DNA of 64,000 nt. Source: Galbibacter mesophilus (lineage in GTDB: Bacteria; Bacteroidota; Bacteroidia; Flavobacteriales; Flavobacteriaceae). Positions 7,778 through 16,811 of the stretch are shown here, in pieces (within the stretch, counting starts at the first letter, position 1; every line of letters begins with the position of its first letter). The notes under the pieces are model-generated. The model searched no databases. It was not told the origin of the DNA and saw nothing but the letters and a program-made list of their open reading frames with translations. Made by a program: the position numbers and the translations under genes. The stretch covers positions 62,001-126,000 of the forward strand of contig NZ_JAMQVC010000002.1 in the NCBI RefSeq assembly GCF_023721415.1. Reading direction: 5' to 3'.

Positions 7778-9439
7778 TTGTTAGCAACGCTTACTATAAA
7801 AAATTACGCTTTAATAGATCATCTCCAAGTTCGTTTTTCTGAAGGTTTTACAACCATTACGGGTGAAACCGGAGCTGGTAAATCGATTCTTTTGGGCGGA
7901 CTCTCATTGGTGCTGGGGAAAAGGGCCGATTTGAGCAGTATTAAGAACAGCGAAGAAAAATGTGTGATTGAAGCAAGTTTTAAGATTGAAAACTATCAAT
8001 TGGAAGACTTTTTTAAAGAATCCGATCTTGATTTTGAAAAGCAAACTATCATTAGAAGGGAAATTTTACCCAGCGGAAAATCCCGAGCTTTTATAAACGA
8101 TACGCCCGTAACGTTAGATGTACTATCCCAACTAGGTGTTCAGCTTATAGATATCCATTCGCAGCACCAAACGTTGCAATTAACCGATAACGATTTTCAG
8201 TTTAAGGTGATAGATGCGGTGGCATCCAATGAAAAAGTATTGGAGAAATACACCCAAAAACTAACACAGTATCATCAAATTAAAAAAGAACTCAAAAAAC
8301 TGATTGATTTTCAGCAGGAGGCAGATAAGGAATACGATTATAATTCCTTTTTGTTGCAAGAGTTAGAAGCTGCCAATTTAAAAGAAGGAATGCTTGAGGA
8401 GCTGGAGGCGACCTACGAAAAATTGAACAACGTAGAGGAGATTTCAGAGAGCATCTCTCATGCACAACAAATTTTAGGAGAAGAGCAAATAGGGACGTTA
8501 AGCGGACTCAATGAATTGAAAACGATTTTCAATAAACTTTCGCATTTTGGAGTTTCTTATAAGGAGCTGTATTCAAGGGTGCAATCTGCTTTGATTGAAC
8601 TGGATGATATTCACGTGGAAATCCAACGCTTAGAGGAAGGTTTGGAAGCCGATCCTCAGCAATTGGAGGAGGTGAACAACAAGCTTCAGTTGATTTATAG
8701 CTTACAGAAAAAGCATCATGTTTTAGAGATATCAGAATTGCTGGCGGTACAAAAAGAACTGGCTGAAAAAGTTTCCAAAACAGAAAGTTTGGAAAGCGAT
8801 ATTAAAGAGCGGCAGTTGGAGCTTTTAAAACAAGAAGAAGAATTGGATGCCATTGCCAAAACTATTAGAACAAACAGGGAAAAGGCCATTCCTGCATTGA
8901 AAAAACATTTGGAAGCGGTATTAAAAGAGCTTGGAATGGGCAATGCACAGTTTAAAATTGATTTGGAAGCAACGAGTAAGTACTTTTCAAATGGAAAAGA
9001 TGAACTTCATTTCTTATTTTCAGCAAACAAAGGAGGAAGTTTTAATGAGCTGAGAAAAGTGGCTTCTGGAGGGGAACTTTCTAGAATAATGCTCGCTATA
9101 AAATCCCTTTTGGCGCAATACATGCACTTACCCACTATTATGTTTGACGAAATAGATACGGGGGTTTCCGGTGAAATTTCCAACAAAATGGGGGAGATTA
9201 TGCAACAAATGAGCAAAACCATGCAGGTATTTACCATAACCCATCTTCCACAGGTAGCCGCTAAAGGAGACGCCCAGTTCAAAGTGTTTAAAGAAGACAA
9301 CCAAGGAGTGACTGCTTCCCAGATGAAAGAATTGTCGGAGGAAGAACGAGTTAGGGAGATTGCAGAGATGCTTGGTGGAAAAGAAGTTTCTGATGCTGCT
9401 ACAGCGCATGCTAAGGAATTATTGCTGAAGAAAAATTAG
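7778..9439 (+). CDS. recN: DNA repair protein RecN
   Basis: RecN is an SMC-like ATPase acting early in double-strand break repair. The Walker A motif GETGAGKS is at residues 29-36, a long coiled-coil region follows (about residues 160-370), and the Walker B/D-loop segment IMFDEIDTGVSG and the ABC signature ASGGELSR lie near the C-terminus. The 553-residue length is normal. The start is a TTG at 7778; the residues after it (LATLTIKNYALIDHL) are the usual RecN beginning and no ATG fits better. A 225-bp gap without a gene separates it from the DUF4835 gene. Confidence 0.95.
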   Translation: MLATLTIKNYALIDHLQVRFSEGFTTITGETGAGKSILLGGLSLVLGKRADLSSIKNSEEKCVIEASFKIENYQLEDFFKESDLDFEKQTIIRREILPSGKSRAFINDTPVTLDVLSQLGVQLIDIHSQHQTLQLTDNDFQFKVIDAVASNEKVLEKYTQKLTQYHQIKKELKKLIDFQQEADKEYDYNSFLLQELEAANLKEGMLEELEATYEKLNNVEEISESISHAQQILGEEQIGTLSGLNELKTIFNKLSHFGVSYKELYSRVQSALIELDDIHVEIQRLEEGLEADPQQLEEVNNKLQLIYSLQKKHHVLEISELLAVQKELAEKVSKTESLESDIKERQLELLKQEEELDAIAKTIRTNREKAIPALKKHLEAVLKELGMGNAQFKIDLEATSKYFSNGKDELHFLFSANKGGSFNELRKVASGGELSRIMLAIKSLLAQYMHLPTIMFDEIDTGVSGEISNKMGEIMQQMSKTMQVFTITHLPQVAAKGDAQFKVFKEDNQGVTASQMKELSEEERVREIAEMLGGKEVSDAATAHAKELLLKKN

Positions 9440-9461
9440 TGCATGGCAAACGACAAAGTTG

Positions 9462-10265
9462 ATGAATGATATCCCTGTTAAAAACAAAATAAGCCATTAC
9501 GCAGACTTAAAAATAGCCCCGTTTGATCCTGCCAAACGAAAAACAAGGCCGCATAGACACCATAAATATTTTGAAATTGTTTATTTAAGCAAGGCAGAAG
9601 GATATCATTTCATAGACGATAAAGAATATAAAATCCATGCGCCTACCTTTTACTTCATAAAAAAAGATGCTGTTCATTATTGGGACATCAGTAACAATCC
9701 GGAAGGTTATGTAATAATTTTTAAAGAGGAATTTCTAGAAAACACATCCGACAAAACGCTTAATAGCTTGTTGTTTCAATTAATAAACCATCATGAAGAG
9801 CGATGCGAAAATCCGAATTTGGTAGAAACACTGTTTTCGCTATTGGTAACGGAATTCAATAAAAGTTTACATCCGAATAAGCATTATTTTGAAGGGCTGC
9901 TGAAAGCATTATTGGCACAGATTAATAAAAAATTGGAGCACAAAAATCTTTCTAAGTCAGAAGAGTTTTTAAAGTTATTGTCTGAGAGTCCTGTTAATAA
10001 TGTTGGATTTTATGCAGATAAACTCGGCGTGAGCAATCAAAAACTCAATCAGTTGTGCAAAGAAAATTTTTCTAAGACTACCACAGAAATCATTGCTTAT
10101 CATATAAATAAAGAAGCAAAACGACTTTTACGGTTTTCATCGAAATCTATTTCAGAAATTGCGTACACGCTTTATTTTAAGGATGATTCTCATTTTGTGC
10201 GCTATTTTAAGAAACATAACGGTATGACTCCGTTAAAATTCAGAAATACATCAAATAGACCATAA
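9462..10265 (+). CDS. AraC family transcriptional regulator
   Basis: The 267-residue protein has an N-terminal cupin-like sensor domain (HRHHKYFEIVYL and DAVHYWDI, typical histidine-rich beta-barrel strands) and a C-terminal AraC double helix-turn-helix ending SEIAYTLYFKDDSHFVRYFKKHNGMTP in parts, the classic second HTH. The ATG at 9462 is used; the TTG one codon earlier is also in frame. It lies 22 bp after recN. Two perfect 13-bp direct repeats at its 3' end, in front of the next gene (a TonB-dependent receptor), are likely its operator, so it probably controls that receptor. The inducer is unknown. Confidence 0.88.
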   Translation: MNDIPVKNKISHYADLKIAPFDPAKRKTRPHRHHKYFEIVYLSKAEGYHFIDDKEYKIHAPTFYFIKKDAVHYWDISNNPEGYVIIFKEEFLENTSDKTLNSLLFQLINHHEERCENPNLVETLFSLLVTEFNKSLHPNKHYFEGLLKALLAQINKKLEHKNLSKSEEFLKLLSESPVNNVGFYADKLGVSNQKLNQLCKENFSKTTTEIIAYHINKEAKRLLRFSSKSISEIAYTLYFKDDSHFVRYFKKHNGMTPLKFRNTSNRP

Positions 10266-10284
10266 TAAAATTCAAATAGACCAT
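10251..10284 (+). promoter_or_regulatory. Direct-repeat operator, probably for the AraC regulator
   Basis: TCAAATAGACCAT occurs twice with no mismatch, at 10251-10263 and 10272-10284, 21 bp apart (two helical turns). The first copy includes the last codons and stop of the araC-type gene; the second ends where a -33 element would sit for the -7 box at 10305. Tandem half-sites abutting the -35 region are the usual layout for AraC-type activation. Confidence 0.65.
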
Positions 10285-10304
10285 TTTAAGGTAAATATTA
10301 CTTT

Positions 10305-10312
10305 TATTTTTG
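10305..10312 (+). promoter_or_regulatory. Candidate -7 box (TATTTTTG) of the TonB-receptor gene
   Basis: This is an exact TAnnTTTG match, 28 bp before the ATG at 10340 and 21 bp after the end of the second 13-bp operator repeat. It has no TTG at -33, which fits a promoter that needs an activator. Confidence 0.5.
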
Positions 10313-10339
10313 CCCATCGAACTAAAAACTTACCAAACC

Positions 10340-12817
10340 ATGCGTTCTATTTTATTTTTAACTTTCTTACTTCTAATTTTTGCATTGCCTACCGTAAAGG
10401 CTCAGGTTACCGGTCGTGTGGTAGATGCCACCAATGGTGAGCCGCTGGAATATGCTACGGTAGCTATTTACAAGGCAGGTGGAAACACTTTGGTAACCGG
10501 AGTGGTAACAGGGCAAAATGGAGAATTTACCTTGGAGGATGTTAAAAAAGGAACGTATTTTTTGGAAACGTCTTTTATAGGCTATGAAACCAAAAAAGGG
10601 TCTCAATTTACGCTAGCTAAAAGGAACCAAAAGAAAGATGTTGGTGCTATAGGTATTAATCCGAGTCAGCTTTTTTTAGATGAAGTGGTTTTATCGGGAA
10701 AGAAAGCAACAGTAATTAATAAAGTAGACCGACAGGTTTACGAGACAGGCGCTTTTAAAAATAGTCTCGGCGGAAGCGGTACCGACGTTATAAAAAACTT
10801 ACCATCTGTTTCAGTAGATGCTTTAGGGGAAATATCAGTTCGGGGAAGCGAAGGTTTTGTAGTGTTGTTGAACGGTAAGCCTATTCAGTCCAATGCTACT
10901 TTGATTTTGGGACAGTTACCGGCAAATGCTATAGAAAGAGTGGAGCTTATTACGGCACCATCTGCAAAATACGACCCAGAGGGAAAAGCTGGAATTTTGA
11001 ACATCATTACTAAAAAAGGTGCTGCAGATGGAACTTTTACCCAAATAAATGTGCGAGGCGGTTTTCCCAGTATTGAAGATTATGACAATGCCGAACCAGC
11101 GCATCGTTATGGTGCCGATATTACACATAATATTAGAAAAGGCAATTGGAATGTTTCCATGGGCGCCAGTTACCAGCGCAACGATATTCAAGGTAGAAGG
11201 GAAGGAGACGTGTTCACCATAATAAACGATACCTTAACCCGTTTTCCTTCGGATGGAGAACGTAGTTTTGATGAGGTAAATTATTCCGGAAGGTTTACAG
11301 TGGATTTTACTCCAGACACACTAAACACCTATTCCGTTGGATTTTATGCTGGAAAGCGTTCCAAAGACCGTACGGCAGATATTTTGTATTTTGATAATCA
11401 CGCAATCACCCCTGCGGATGGCGGCGATCGTATTTATACCTTCCAATATTTTAATGAAAATTTACGGATTCGGAAAGGGGATTTTGTGCTAGGAAGTTTT
11501 GATTATGCACATACCTTTAAAAACAATTCTAACATTTCAACCTCTTTTTTATATGAATATACACTGTTGGGTGGCCCTACTACGAATTTGAATCTCGGTT
11601 TTCCCGACACCAGCGTAGTTTTACAGGATGAATTTAATACCAATGATAATCCGCTTCACGGGATGCGTTTTCAAGTAGATTACCAATTTAAGCCTTTATC
11701 CATCGGTCAATTGGAGACAGGATATCAATTCAGAAATTTAGACCACACAGGGGATTTTGTATACGAACGAAGAAATCAAAATACGGGAGAGTACGAATTG
11801 GTTCCCGAATTTTCCAGTGAAGTTGATTTAACCCGTCAAATTCATTCTGGATATCTTCAACTTTCAAAATCTATGGACAAATGGGAATACAGCGCCGGAC
11901 TTCGTTTAGAAGCGATGGACAGGAATTTGGATTTGAAAGATAAAATTGGAGTGGTAGATACTACGTACATGTATGATTATGTAAAGCTATTTCCTTCCGC
12001 AGCAATACAATACACGGTAAATGACGACGTAAAACTGAAAGCAGCATACAGCAAGCGCGTGGAAAGAACAACTTCTTTTAAAATGAATCCGTTTCCCGAA
12101 CGTGAGCATTCAGAAACGTTGGAGCAAGGGGACCCAACGTTACGTCCGGAATTTATTGATTTGGCAGAAATAGGGGTAACCAAATCTTTTGAAGAGAAAA
12201 ATTCTTTATATCTTACGGCTTATTACCGAAATGTTGATAACCTCATAAATCGTGTGAATACTGTCTATAACGATACTATTTTAAATAGAATCTATTCGAA
12301 CATAGGAAGTGGTAAATCCCTAGGTTTTGAAGTGGGATCAGAAATTGAAGTGGCAGAAAAATGGTCTAATTTTGTTGGGTTGAACATTTACAATTATCAA
12401 ATAGACGGTAATTTCAACGGCAAAACAATTGATGAAAACAGCTGGCAATATTCCATCAACCTGAATTCTACCTACGATTTTTCAGATACCGCTTCGCTTC
12501 AGTTTACCTTTAATTATTTATCTGAAAGGCAAACCGCGCAGGGAGAAGATTCCCGATTTTATTCCCCCAATCTTACTTTTCAGAAATCGTTTTTCAACAA
12601 TCAGCTAACCGCATCCCTGCAGTGGATGAATATGGATATGGGACTTTTTGATACCAATGAACAACGAATTACAACCCAGGAACCGGGGAGCTTTTATACC
12701 ACTACAAATTATGTGTATGAAGTTGATATGGTAATTTTAAACCTGGCATACACCTTTAATCAGAATAAAAACAAATCGAAGTTTATAGAAAGCGAGTTTG
12801 GAAAACGTGAATTCTAG
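10340..12817 (+). CDS. TonB-dependent receptor, outer membrane beta-barrel family
   Basis: The start is ATG 10340, giving the signal peptide MRSILFLTFLLLIFALPTVKAQ and an 825-residue protein; the open frame continues back only to a TTG. After the signal comes a carboxypeptidase-regulatory-like domain (VTGRVVDATNGEPLEYATV), then a plug domain with SGTDVIKNLPSVSVD, and a long beta-barrel ending in the Bacteroidota pattern with LNLAYTFN near the C-terminus. The architecture fits the outer-membrane-beta-barrel family rather than SusC; no SusD gene follows. It probably imports a siderophore, metal complex or oligomeric nutrient using TonB energy. The AraC gene upstream and the 13-bp direct repeats suggest inducible expression. 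Confidence 0.85.
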   Translation: MRSILFLTFLLLIFALPTVKAQVTGRVVDATNGEPLEYATVAIYKAGGNTLVTGVVTGQNGEFTLEDVKKGTYFLETSFIGYETKKGSQFTLAKRNQKKDVGAIGINPSQLFLDEVVLSGKKATVINKVDRQVYETGAFKNSLGGSGTDVIKNLPSVSVDALGEISVRGSEGFVVLLNGKPIQSNATLILGQLPANAIERVELITAPSAKYDPEGKAGILNIITKKGAADGTFTQINVRGGFPSIEDYDNAEPAHRYGADITHNIRKGNWNVSMGASYQRNDIQGRREGDVFTIINDTLTRFPSDGERSFDEVNYSGRFTVDFTPDTLNTYSVGFYAGKRSKDRTADILYFDNHAITPADGGDRIYTFQYFNENLRIRKGDFVLGSFDYAHTFKNNSNISTSFLYEYTLLGGPTTNLNLGFPDTSVVLQDEFNTNDNPLHGMRFQVDYQFKPLSIGQLETGYQFRNLDHTGDFVYERRNQNTGEYELVPEFSSEVDLTRQIHSGYLQLSKSMDKWEYSAGLRLEAMDRNLDLKDKIGVVDTTYMYDYVKLFPSAAIQYTVNDDVKLKAAYSKRVERTTSFKMNPFPEREHSETLEQGDPTLRPEFIDLAEIGVTKSFEEKNSLYLTAYYRNVDNLINRVNTVYNDTILNRIYSNIGSGKSLGFEVGSEIEVAEKWSNFVGLNIYNYQIDGNFNGKTIDENSWQYSINLNSTYDFSDTASLQFTFNYLSERQTAQGEDSRFYSPNLTFQKSFFNNQLTASLQWMNMDMGLFDTNEQRITTQEPGSFYTTTNYVYEVDMVILNLAYTFNQNKNKSKFIESEFGKREF

Positions 12818-13181
12818 CGGTTTTTGAAGTTTTGTCTGAAAATTTAACGAAGGGCAATTGTGCCAAAAAGGCATTTTAAAATCATCATTTAGGCTAAACG
12901 TACGGTTGTTTAGACAAACTTTTAGTTTCGGCCTGTCTAGAAAAATATTGAAAATCAAAGAAGCAGGGTGGATAAATGATAAAAATCTGTTTGAGGCCGA
13001 CCGTAGGAAGGGCGAGTTATTTTTATCAGTAGCTGTGGGTTGTGTAGTATTTTCTTATATTTTTATAGCAAGCCTAGTCCCGAAGCTTCGGGATTTGGTT
13101 CGTTTTTTTATCGATGAAAAAAATGAACATATAAAGTGTAGGTACAATTAGCGCGAGTGTTATAAAATCATAATAAAGGCA
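12818..13181. other. Gene-poor gap with a 16-bp palindrome
   Basis: No supported gene lies between the TonB receptor and fabI. A TTG-initiated frame of 97 codons (12858-13151) is judged spurious. TCCCGAAGCTTCGGGA at 13078-13093 is a perfect 16-bp palindrome of the REP-like kind scattered in flavobacterial genomes. TAGCGCGAG near 13149 resembles part of a second palindrome found at 59712-59732. Confidence 0.5.
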
Positions 13182-13210
13182 TTACAATTAAAATAAATTA
13201 GATAATTTTG
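13182..13210 (+). promoter_or_regulatory. Candidate fabI promoter
   Basis: TAATTTTG at 13203-13210 matches the TAnnTTTG -7 box, with TTA at 13182-13184 in the -33 position (18-bp spacer). It lies 39 bp before the fabI ATG at 13250. Confidence 0.45.
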
Positions 13211-13249
13211 GACTTCTTAAGTTGAATAAGCAATTAACCATAAAGAAAT

Positions 13250-14068
13250 ATGTCATATAATTTATTAAAAGGGAAGAAGGGAATCATTTTTGGAGCATTG
13301 GATGAAAATTCAATCGCCTGGAAAACAGCCATGAAGGCTCATGAAGAAGGAGCTACTTTTGTATTGACAAATGCACCTATTGCGATGCGTATGGGTCAGA
13401 TTAAAGAGCTGGCTGAAAAAACCGGATCTGAAATTATTCCAGCAGATGCTACCAATGTTGAAGAGTTGGAAAACCTTGTAGAGAAATCAATGGAAATTCT
13501 TGGAGGAAAAATAGATTTTGTTTTGCACTCTATCGGTATGTCAATAAATGTTAGAAAAGGAAGACATTATACAGACGAGAAATACGATTTTACCGAAAAA
13601 GGTTGGGATGTTTCTGCGTTGTCTTTCCATAAAGTTTGTCAGACTTTGTACCAAAAAGATGCCATGAACGAATGGGGAAGTATTGTAGCTTTAACCTATA
13701 TGGCGGCACAACGTGTATTCCCAGATTATAATGATATGGCAGATAACAAGGCATATTTAGAATCTATTGCTAGAAGTTTTGGATATTTCTTCGGAAAAGA
13801 AAAAAATGTAAGAGTAAATACCATTTCCCAGTCACCAACTCCAACAACCGCTGGGCAAGGTGTAAAAGGATTTGATGGATTTATAGCCTATGCAGATATG
13901 ATGTCACCACTTGGGAATGCAACCGCTCAAGAGTGTGCTGATTATACCGTAAGTTTATTTTCAGACCTTACGAGAAAAGTAACTATGCAAAATCTTTTCC
14001 ATGATGGAGGTTTCTCAAATACGGGTGTAAGTGATGAGGTAATGGCTAAATTCATGAAAGAAGATTAA
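13250..14068 (+). CDS. fabI: Enoyl-ACP reductase (NADH), FabI type
   Basis: FabI reduces the trans-2-enoyl-acyl carrier protein in the last step of each fatty-acid elongation cycle. The protein is 272 residues, in the family range. It starts with the FabI-like nucleotide-binding segment GKKGIIFGALDENSIAW in place of the classical TGxxxGxG of other SDR enzymes, and has HSIGMS at the end of strand four. The catalytic pair is Y160 and K167 in the YxxxxxxK spacing specific to enoyl reductases, with Y150 in the conserved LTYMAA segment. It is a single-gene unit: a promoter-like box lies upstream and a long hairpin downstream. Confidence 0.93.
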   Translation: MSYNLLKGKKGIIFGALDENSIAWKTAMKAHEEGATFVLTNAPIAMRMGQIKELAEKTGSEIIPADATNVEELENLVEKSMEILGGKIDFVLHSIGMSINVRKGRHYTDEKYDFTEKGWDVSALSFHKVCQTLYQKDAMNEWGSIVALTYMAAQRVFPDYNDMADNKAYLESIARSFGYFFGKEKNVRVNTISQSPTPTTAGQGVKGFDGFIAYADMMSPLGNATAQECADYTVSLFSDLTRKVTMQNLFHDGGFSNTGVSDEVMAKFMKED

Positions 14069-14088
14069 TTTGCCGAAAATAATGATAC

Positions 14089-14142
14089 AAAGCTGTTTGA
14101 AAAGTGAGAAGCATGATTAAAATTCACTTTTTAAACAGCTTT
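14089..14142 (+). terminator. Hairpin terminator after fabI
   Basis: AAAGCTGTTT (14089-14098) pairs with AAACAGCTTT (14133-14142), and the inner AAAAGTGA pairs with TCACTTTT, giving a long stem. The trailing T tract is weak (TTATTGTTT). Confidence 0.6.
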
Positions 14143-14167
14143 ATTGTTTATAAAAGCTAGAAAGAAG

Positions 14168-15169
14168 ATGATGCTTGATTTCTCATTTATAATTCCTGTT
14201 TACAATCGTCCGGAAGAGATTAAAGAACTGCTGGAAAGTATGCGGGCGCTAACGGGTTCTATTCCTTTTGAAGTGGTAATCGTAGAAGACGGTTCTACCA
14301 TTTCTTCGGAAAGTGTAGTAAAGCTTTTTGAAGCTGACTTGAATATTTCTTACTACTTTAAACCAAATTCTGGCCCCGGCGATTCTAGGAATTATGGTAT
14401 GAAAAAAGCCAAAGGAAACTATTATATTATTTTAGATTCCGATTGTATTTTGCCACCGCAGTATTTAGAAGAGGCTAAAAAAGCGCTGGATAAGAATTAT
14501 GTAGATTGTTACGGTGGACCTGATGCAGCACATGAATCGTTTACCGACCTTCAAAAAGCTATTAACTACAGCATGACGTCGTTTTTAACGACGGGCGGTA
14601 TACGTGGTGGGAAAAAATCGGTTAATAAATTTCAGCCACGAAGTTTTAATATGGGACTTTCCAAAAAGGCATTTGAAGCGACTGGCGGCTTTGGGAAAAT
14701 TCATCCCGGGGAAGATCCAGACCTCACCATCCGTTTGTGGAAAGCCGGTTTTGATACGGTTTTAATACCGGAGGCGTTTGTTTATCATAAACGAAGAATT
14801 TCTTGGGAAAAGTTTTATCAGCAAGTTCAAAAGTTTGGTCTAACAAGGCCTATTTTAAATAAGTGGCATCCTGAGACCAAGAAAATTACCTATTGGTTTC
14901 CATCTGTTTTTGTTTTAGGCTTTCTTGTTTCGTTGTTGTTTTGGGCCGCTGATGCACCTTTGTTGCTAAGGTTGTACGGTTTCTATTTCTTGGCGGTTTT
15001 CGCGGAAGCACTTTATAAAAATCGCAGTGCCAAAATCGCATTACTTTCTGTTTTCGCCGTGGTTGTTCAGTTTGTAGGTTACGGATTGGCTTTTGTGAAA
15101 TCTACTTTTTTAATTACCTTTTCCAGTAAAAATCCGGAAGATATTTTTCCAAAACTTTTTTTTAAGTAA
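14168..15169 (+). CDS. Family 2 glycosyltransferase with C-terminal membrane segments
   Basis: The first plausible start is the tandem ATG at 14168/14171 rather than the TTG at 14144, which lies in the fabI terminator. This gives 333 residues. The GT-A fold is clear: FIIPVYNRPEEI at the start, VEDGST, the GPGDSRNYG segment, the DSD metal/nucleotide-binding motif in ILDSDCILPP, and a GEDPDLTIR acceptor motif. Two hydrophobic segments near residues 235-275 and 290-315 anchor it in the inner membrane. It probably transfers a sugar to a lipid or surface glycan; the donor is unknown. The ybbR-like gene begins 8 bp downstream. Confidence 0.87.
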   Translation: MMLDFSFIIPVYNRPEEIKELLESMRALTGSIPFEVVIVEDGSTISSESVVKLFEADLNISYYFKPNSGPGDSRNYGMKKAKGNYYIILDSDCILPPQYLEEAKKALDKNYVDCYGGPDAAHESFTDLQKAINYSMTSFLTTGGIRGGKKSVNKFQPRSFNMGLSKKAFEATGGFGKIHPGEDPDLTIRLWKAGFDTVLIPEAFVYHKRRISWEKFYQQVQKFGLTRPILNKWHPETKKITYWFPSVFVLGFLVSLLFWAADAPLLLRLYGFYFLAVFAEALYKNRSAKIALLSVFAVVVQFVGYGLAFVKSTFLITFSSKNPEDIFPKLFFK

Positions 15170-15177
15170 TCGAATTA

Positions 15178-16143
15178 ATGGCAGGGAAATTTTTCACATA
15201 TTTAAAAGCGTTACTAAAAAAGCCAAAAGCATCAATTTTTTTGATGTTTTTATTCATTTCTTCCTTTATTTGGTTTTTAATTTCCCTTTCCGACAATTAT
15301 ATTTCCCATGTAACCTTCAATTTAAACTACATGTCCATTCCAGAGGATAAGCTGGTTTTGGGAAAACCTAAAAAGAATATAACGGTTGATATTGAAGCTT
15401 CGGGATTTAAGATATTGAACTATAGAATCTTCAGAAGGGAATTGAATTTACCGTTGGATAATTTCAAAGAAAAAAAAGGAGACCATTTTTACATGCTTCC
15501 AGCCCAGGTAGAAAATGTAATCAACAATCAGTATAAATCTTTAGTGGTGCGTAAAATGAATCAGGATTCATTGCTGCTGGATTTAGGGGTGAACAAGAAA
15601 AAGTATATAAAAGTAGACCCCGATATTCATTTTGAATTTGCTGAAGACCATCAATTGAAGGATTCATTAAGAATTCAGCCCGATTCCATTTGGGTGCGTG
15701 GCCCGGAAGATTTGGTGAAAAAAATTAAGGAAGTAACCACGGAAAAAGGGAACTATAACAACGTAAAAGGCAGTTTTGAATACGTTTTGCCTTTAAAAAT
15801 CCCAGATTCCGTTAAAGAACTGGAATTTGAAACCAAAAGAATTACGATTAGCGGGACGATGGAGCGGTATTCAGAAAGAATTATTTTGGTACCAGTGCAA
15901 GTTCAAAATTTACCAGAAAACACCACGCTAAAATTGTATCCCGATAAAGTCAAACTTATTTGTAAAGCACCCATTTCGCAACTGAAAAATATAAATGAAA
16001 ACGGCTTTAAAGTGGTTTGCGATTATAATGATATACAAAAAAATAGCGCCGTTGTTATACCGCGATTAGTAGAGAAACCTAAGTATGTTACATCCGTGAA
16101 AATGTTGGATATGAAATTGGAATTCTTAATAAAAAAGCAGTAA
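15178..16143 (+). CDS. YbbR-like domain protein (CdaR-like)
   Basis: The 321-residue protein has a short basic N-terminus, one membrane helix (about residues 19-38) and then YbbR-type beta domains with the motif pattern VDIEASGFKIL and IQPDSIWVRGPEDLVKKI. In Firmicutes the homologue CdaR modulates a diadenylate cyclase; in Bacteroidota the role is not established. Its stop codon shares bases with the coaE ATG (TAATG), so the two are translationally coupled, the usual flavobacterial pairing. Confidence 0.8.
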   Translation: MAGKFFTYLKALLKKPKASIFLMFLFISSFIWFLISLSDNYISHVTFNLNYMSIPEDKLVLGKPKKNITVDIEASGFKILNYRIFRRELNLPLDNFKEKKGDHFYMLPAQVENVINNQYKSLVVRKMNQDSLLLDLGVNKKKYIKVDPDIHFEFAEDHQLKDSLRIQPDSIWVRGPEDLVKKIKEVTTEKGNYNNVKGSFEYVLPLKIPDSVKELEFETKRITISGTMERYSERIILVPVQVQNLPENTTLKLYPDKVKLICKAPISQLKNINENGFKVVCDYNDIQKNSAVVIPRLVEKPKYVTSVKMLDMKLEFLIKKQ

Positions 16144-16739
16144 TGTTTGTAGTTGGTTTAACAGGAGGCATAGGAAGTGGAAAATCTACGGTAGCCAAAT
16201 TTTTCGAAGAAATGGGTGTGCCTGTATTTATTGCCGATGCCGAGGGGAAGAAATTGATGGCGAATAACGAAAGTGTTAAGGAAGCTGTGAAGTCTTTTTT
16301 GGGCAATGAAGCGTATCAAGCAGATGGTAAACCCAATACGGCTTATATTGCAGGCATTGTTTTTAAGGATAAAAATAAACTTCAGCAATTAAATTCAATT
16401 ATCCATCCAGCGGTAGCGACTTCATTTAAAAGTTGGAAAGAACAGCAAACAGCCCCCTATGTCCTAAAAGAAGCGGCTATTCTTTTTGAAAGTGGAAGTT
16501 TTAAAGATTGTGACTACATTGTAACTGTGTCTGCTCCAGAGAAACTACGTATTGAAAGGGTGCTGACGCGTGATAACACTGCAAAAGAAGCCGTAGAAGA
16601 GCGCATGAAAAATCAGTGGCCCGAAGAGGAAAAAATAAAGCAATCTGATTACGTTATCCAAAATATAAATTTAGAAACTACGCGAGAACTTGTAGGAAAA
16701 GTACATTCGTTATTACTTAAAAAAAGTATTTCAACCTAA
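16143..16739 (+). CDS. coaE: Dephospho-CoA kinase
   Basis: CoaE phosphorylates the 3'-hydroxyl of dephospho-CoA, the last step of coenzyme A synthesis. The P-loop GGIGSGKST is at residues 8-16 and the CoA-domain segment LFESGSFKDCDYIV is present. The 198-residue length is normal. The ATG overlaps the stop of the YbbR-like gene. With coaBC in this window, two of the CoA steps are encoded here, about 10 kb apart. Confidence 0.95.
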   Translation: MFVVGLTGGIGSGKSTVAKFFEEMGVPVFIADAEGKKLMANNESVKEAVKSFLGNEAYQADGKPNTAYIAGIVFKDKNKLQQLNSIIHPAVATSFKSWKEQQTAPYVLKEAAILFESGSFKDCDYIVTVSAPEKLRIERVLTRDNTAKEAVEERMKNQWPEEEKIKQSDYVIQNINLETTRELVGKVHSLLLKKSIST

Positions 16740-16811
16740 AAATTTAACATTTTTGTTAACGTTAGGTTAAATGCTTAACATACCTTATTACAAAGCCTTA
16801 ATTTTGACCAA

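Noticed and set aside
12858-13151. 97-codon frame starting at TTG after the TonB receptor
   Set aside because: It has no ATG and no recognisable domain, and part of the coding comes from a 16-bp palindrome. It also runs into the fabI upstream region.
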